A stretch of DNA of 8,048 bases, from the NCBI GenBank assembly GCA_030600525.1, contig JAUVLX010000153.1, positions 1 through 8,048 on the forward strand, in the 5' to 3' direction. This stretch comes from Desulfobulbus sp. (lineage in GTDB: Bacteria; Desulfobacterota; Desulfobulbia; Desulfobulbales; Desulfobulbaceae). Within the stretch, counting starts at the first letter, position 1; the number at the start of each line of letters is the position of its first letter. The notes below the pieces were generated by a model that was not told where the DNA came from, made no database searches, and was given only the letters and a program-made list of their open reading frames with translations. This document shows, piece after piece, positions 7,436 to 8,048 of this stretch. Position numbers and translations under genes: made by a program.

Positions 7436-7448
7436 CCTGGTCACCAGG
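7436..7448. repeat. Short palindrome over the trmFO stop codon
   Basis: CCTGGT-C-ACCAGG is a perfect 6-bp inverted repeat around one base, overlapping the TGA stop (complement of 7441-7443) of trmFO. Read on the minus strand it is followed by CAGATTTTAAC, a short T tract, so it might act as a weak terminator for trmFO. The stem is short and the T run only four bases, so this is tentative. Confidence 0.3.
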
Positions 7449-8048
7449 TTTGCTGCCACTGTTCCAATAATTCCAAAGCTCCCTTTGCTCGGTAGCCTCC
7501 CCTCTCTCTCTTGCGCATTTTTTTTGCTAAAGGGGGAAACAGACCAAAGTTGACATTACTTGGTTGAAAATATCGGCCATCTGAGGTGGTCAGATGATGC
7601 AGCAAAGCTCCAAATGCCGTTGCCGTTGGAGGAGGCGCAGGTACAGAGCCACTCGTGACCAGTCCGGCAGCATTTATTCCAGCAAGCAGCCCCATTGCCG
7701 AACTTTCAACATACCCTTCCACACCAGATAACTGTCCGGCTATAAATAGCCCAGGTGCACTTTTCATCTGCAGAGAGTTATCAAGCAAATCAGGCGCACA
7801 AATAAAGGTGTTGCGATGTATTGACCCCAAGCGTAAAAATTCGGCATTCTCAAGTCCTGGTATAGTACCGAAAACACGTTGTTGTTCACCGTATTTCAAT
7901 TTGGTCTGGAAACCGACCATGTTATACATAGTACCTTCACGATTTTCTGCACGGAGCTGCACCACCGCATAGGGAATATCACCTGTTTCTGGATGGGCAA
8001 GCCCAACCGGTTTCATAGGACCGTACCGAAGTGTGTCAGCACCCCTGC
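7441..8048 (-). CDS. trmFO: TrmFO, folate-dependent tRNA(U54) 5-methyltransferase, C-terminal part (5' end outside window)
   Basis: The enzyme uses methylenetetrahydrofolate and reduced FAD to methylate uridine 54 in the T-loop of tRNA. The visible ~201 residues begin in mid-frame at the right edge with RGADTLRYGPMKPVGL, a signature of the family, and continue with LGSIHRNTFICAPDLL, the FAD-contacting GLFIAGQLSGVEGYVES, GLLAGINAA, and the typical basic tail ending ELLEQWQQTW. TrmFO proteins are usually about 435-450 residues, so roughly the first half is missing, including the N-terminal FAD dinucleotide-binding motif. An internal ATG at 8016 is not the true start, since the conserved sequence runs upstream through it to the edge. 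The stop is at 7441-7443. The gene converges on the primase-helicase gene with a 189-bp spacer. It is a housekeeping gene, which argues that this part of the window is core chromosome. Confidence 0.95.
   Translation of the reverse strand, partial: RGADTLRYGPMKPVGLAHPETGDIPYAVVQLRAENREGTMYNMVGFQTKLKYGEQQRVFGTIPGLENAEFLRLGSIHRNTFICAPDLLDNSLQMKSAPGLFIAGQLSGVEGYVESSAMGLLAGINAAGLVTSGSVPAPPPTATAFGALLHHLTTSDGRYFQPSNVNFGLFPPLAKKMRKRERGGYRAKGALELLEQWQQTW

Noticed and set aside
7338..7553. Plus-strand 71-codon open frame across the convergent spacer
   Set aside because: It overlaps the 3' end of trmFO in antisense, has no good ribosome binding site and no recognisable motif.
7655..7972. Plus-strand 105-codon open frame
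   Set aside because: It lies wholly antisense to conserved TrmFO coding sequence.

Overview
The window holds two complete plus-strand genes and the 3' portion of a minus-strand gene that converges on them. No rRNA, tRNA, CRISPR array, transposase or other mobile-element gene is visible. Moderate base composition (roughly mid-40s % GC by eye), a folate-dependent TrmFO and a very large HEAT-type protein ending in a PilZ domain fit a Desulfobacterota (former Deltaproteobacteria) genome, perhaps a Desulfobulbales-like sulfate or sulfur metaboliser. That placement is inference from protein flavour only.

Layout. Positions 1-157 form a large imperfect inverted repeat, probably an intergenic repeat element or structured sequence. 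Positions 158-289 are leader sequence. Positions 290-5230 encode a 1646-residue, apparently cytoplasmic scaffold-like protein: an N-terminal domain, three tandem copies of a ~184-residue module (two nearly identical, one diverged), an alpha-helical/HEAT-repeat region, a cyclic-nucleotide-binding-like fold that has lost its phosphate-binding arginine, and a C-terminal PilZ domain with intact c-di-GMP-binding motifs. Positions 5231-5478 are a gene-free spacer ending in a good ribosome binding site. Positions 5479-7251 encode a 590-residue primase-helicase-like protein (T7 gp4/Twinkle/DnaB relatives): a cysteine-rich zinc finger, a TOPRIM domain in which several catalytic acidic residues are replaced, and a helicase core with recognisable motifs. 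Positions 7252-7440 are a convergent intergenic spacer with a 12-bp perfect inverted repeat. Positions 7441-8048 (minus) are the C-terminal ~200 residues of TrmFO, running off the right edge.

How they fit together. TrmFO is a housekeeping tRNA-modification gene and gives a chromosomal anchor. The two plus-strand genes are co-oriented but 248 bp apart, so a shared operon is possible but not shown. The giant protein most plausibly reads c-di-GMP through PilZ and passes the signal through its helical repeat surface to unknown partners. The second protein is most plausibly an ATP-driven ring DNA helicase whose primase half is probably catalytically dead. I see no sequence evidence that the two work together. 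The most unusual content is the recently duplicated module in the giant gene, its PilZ plus degenerate cNMP-fold architecture, and the primase-helicase with an eroded TOPRIM active site.
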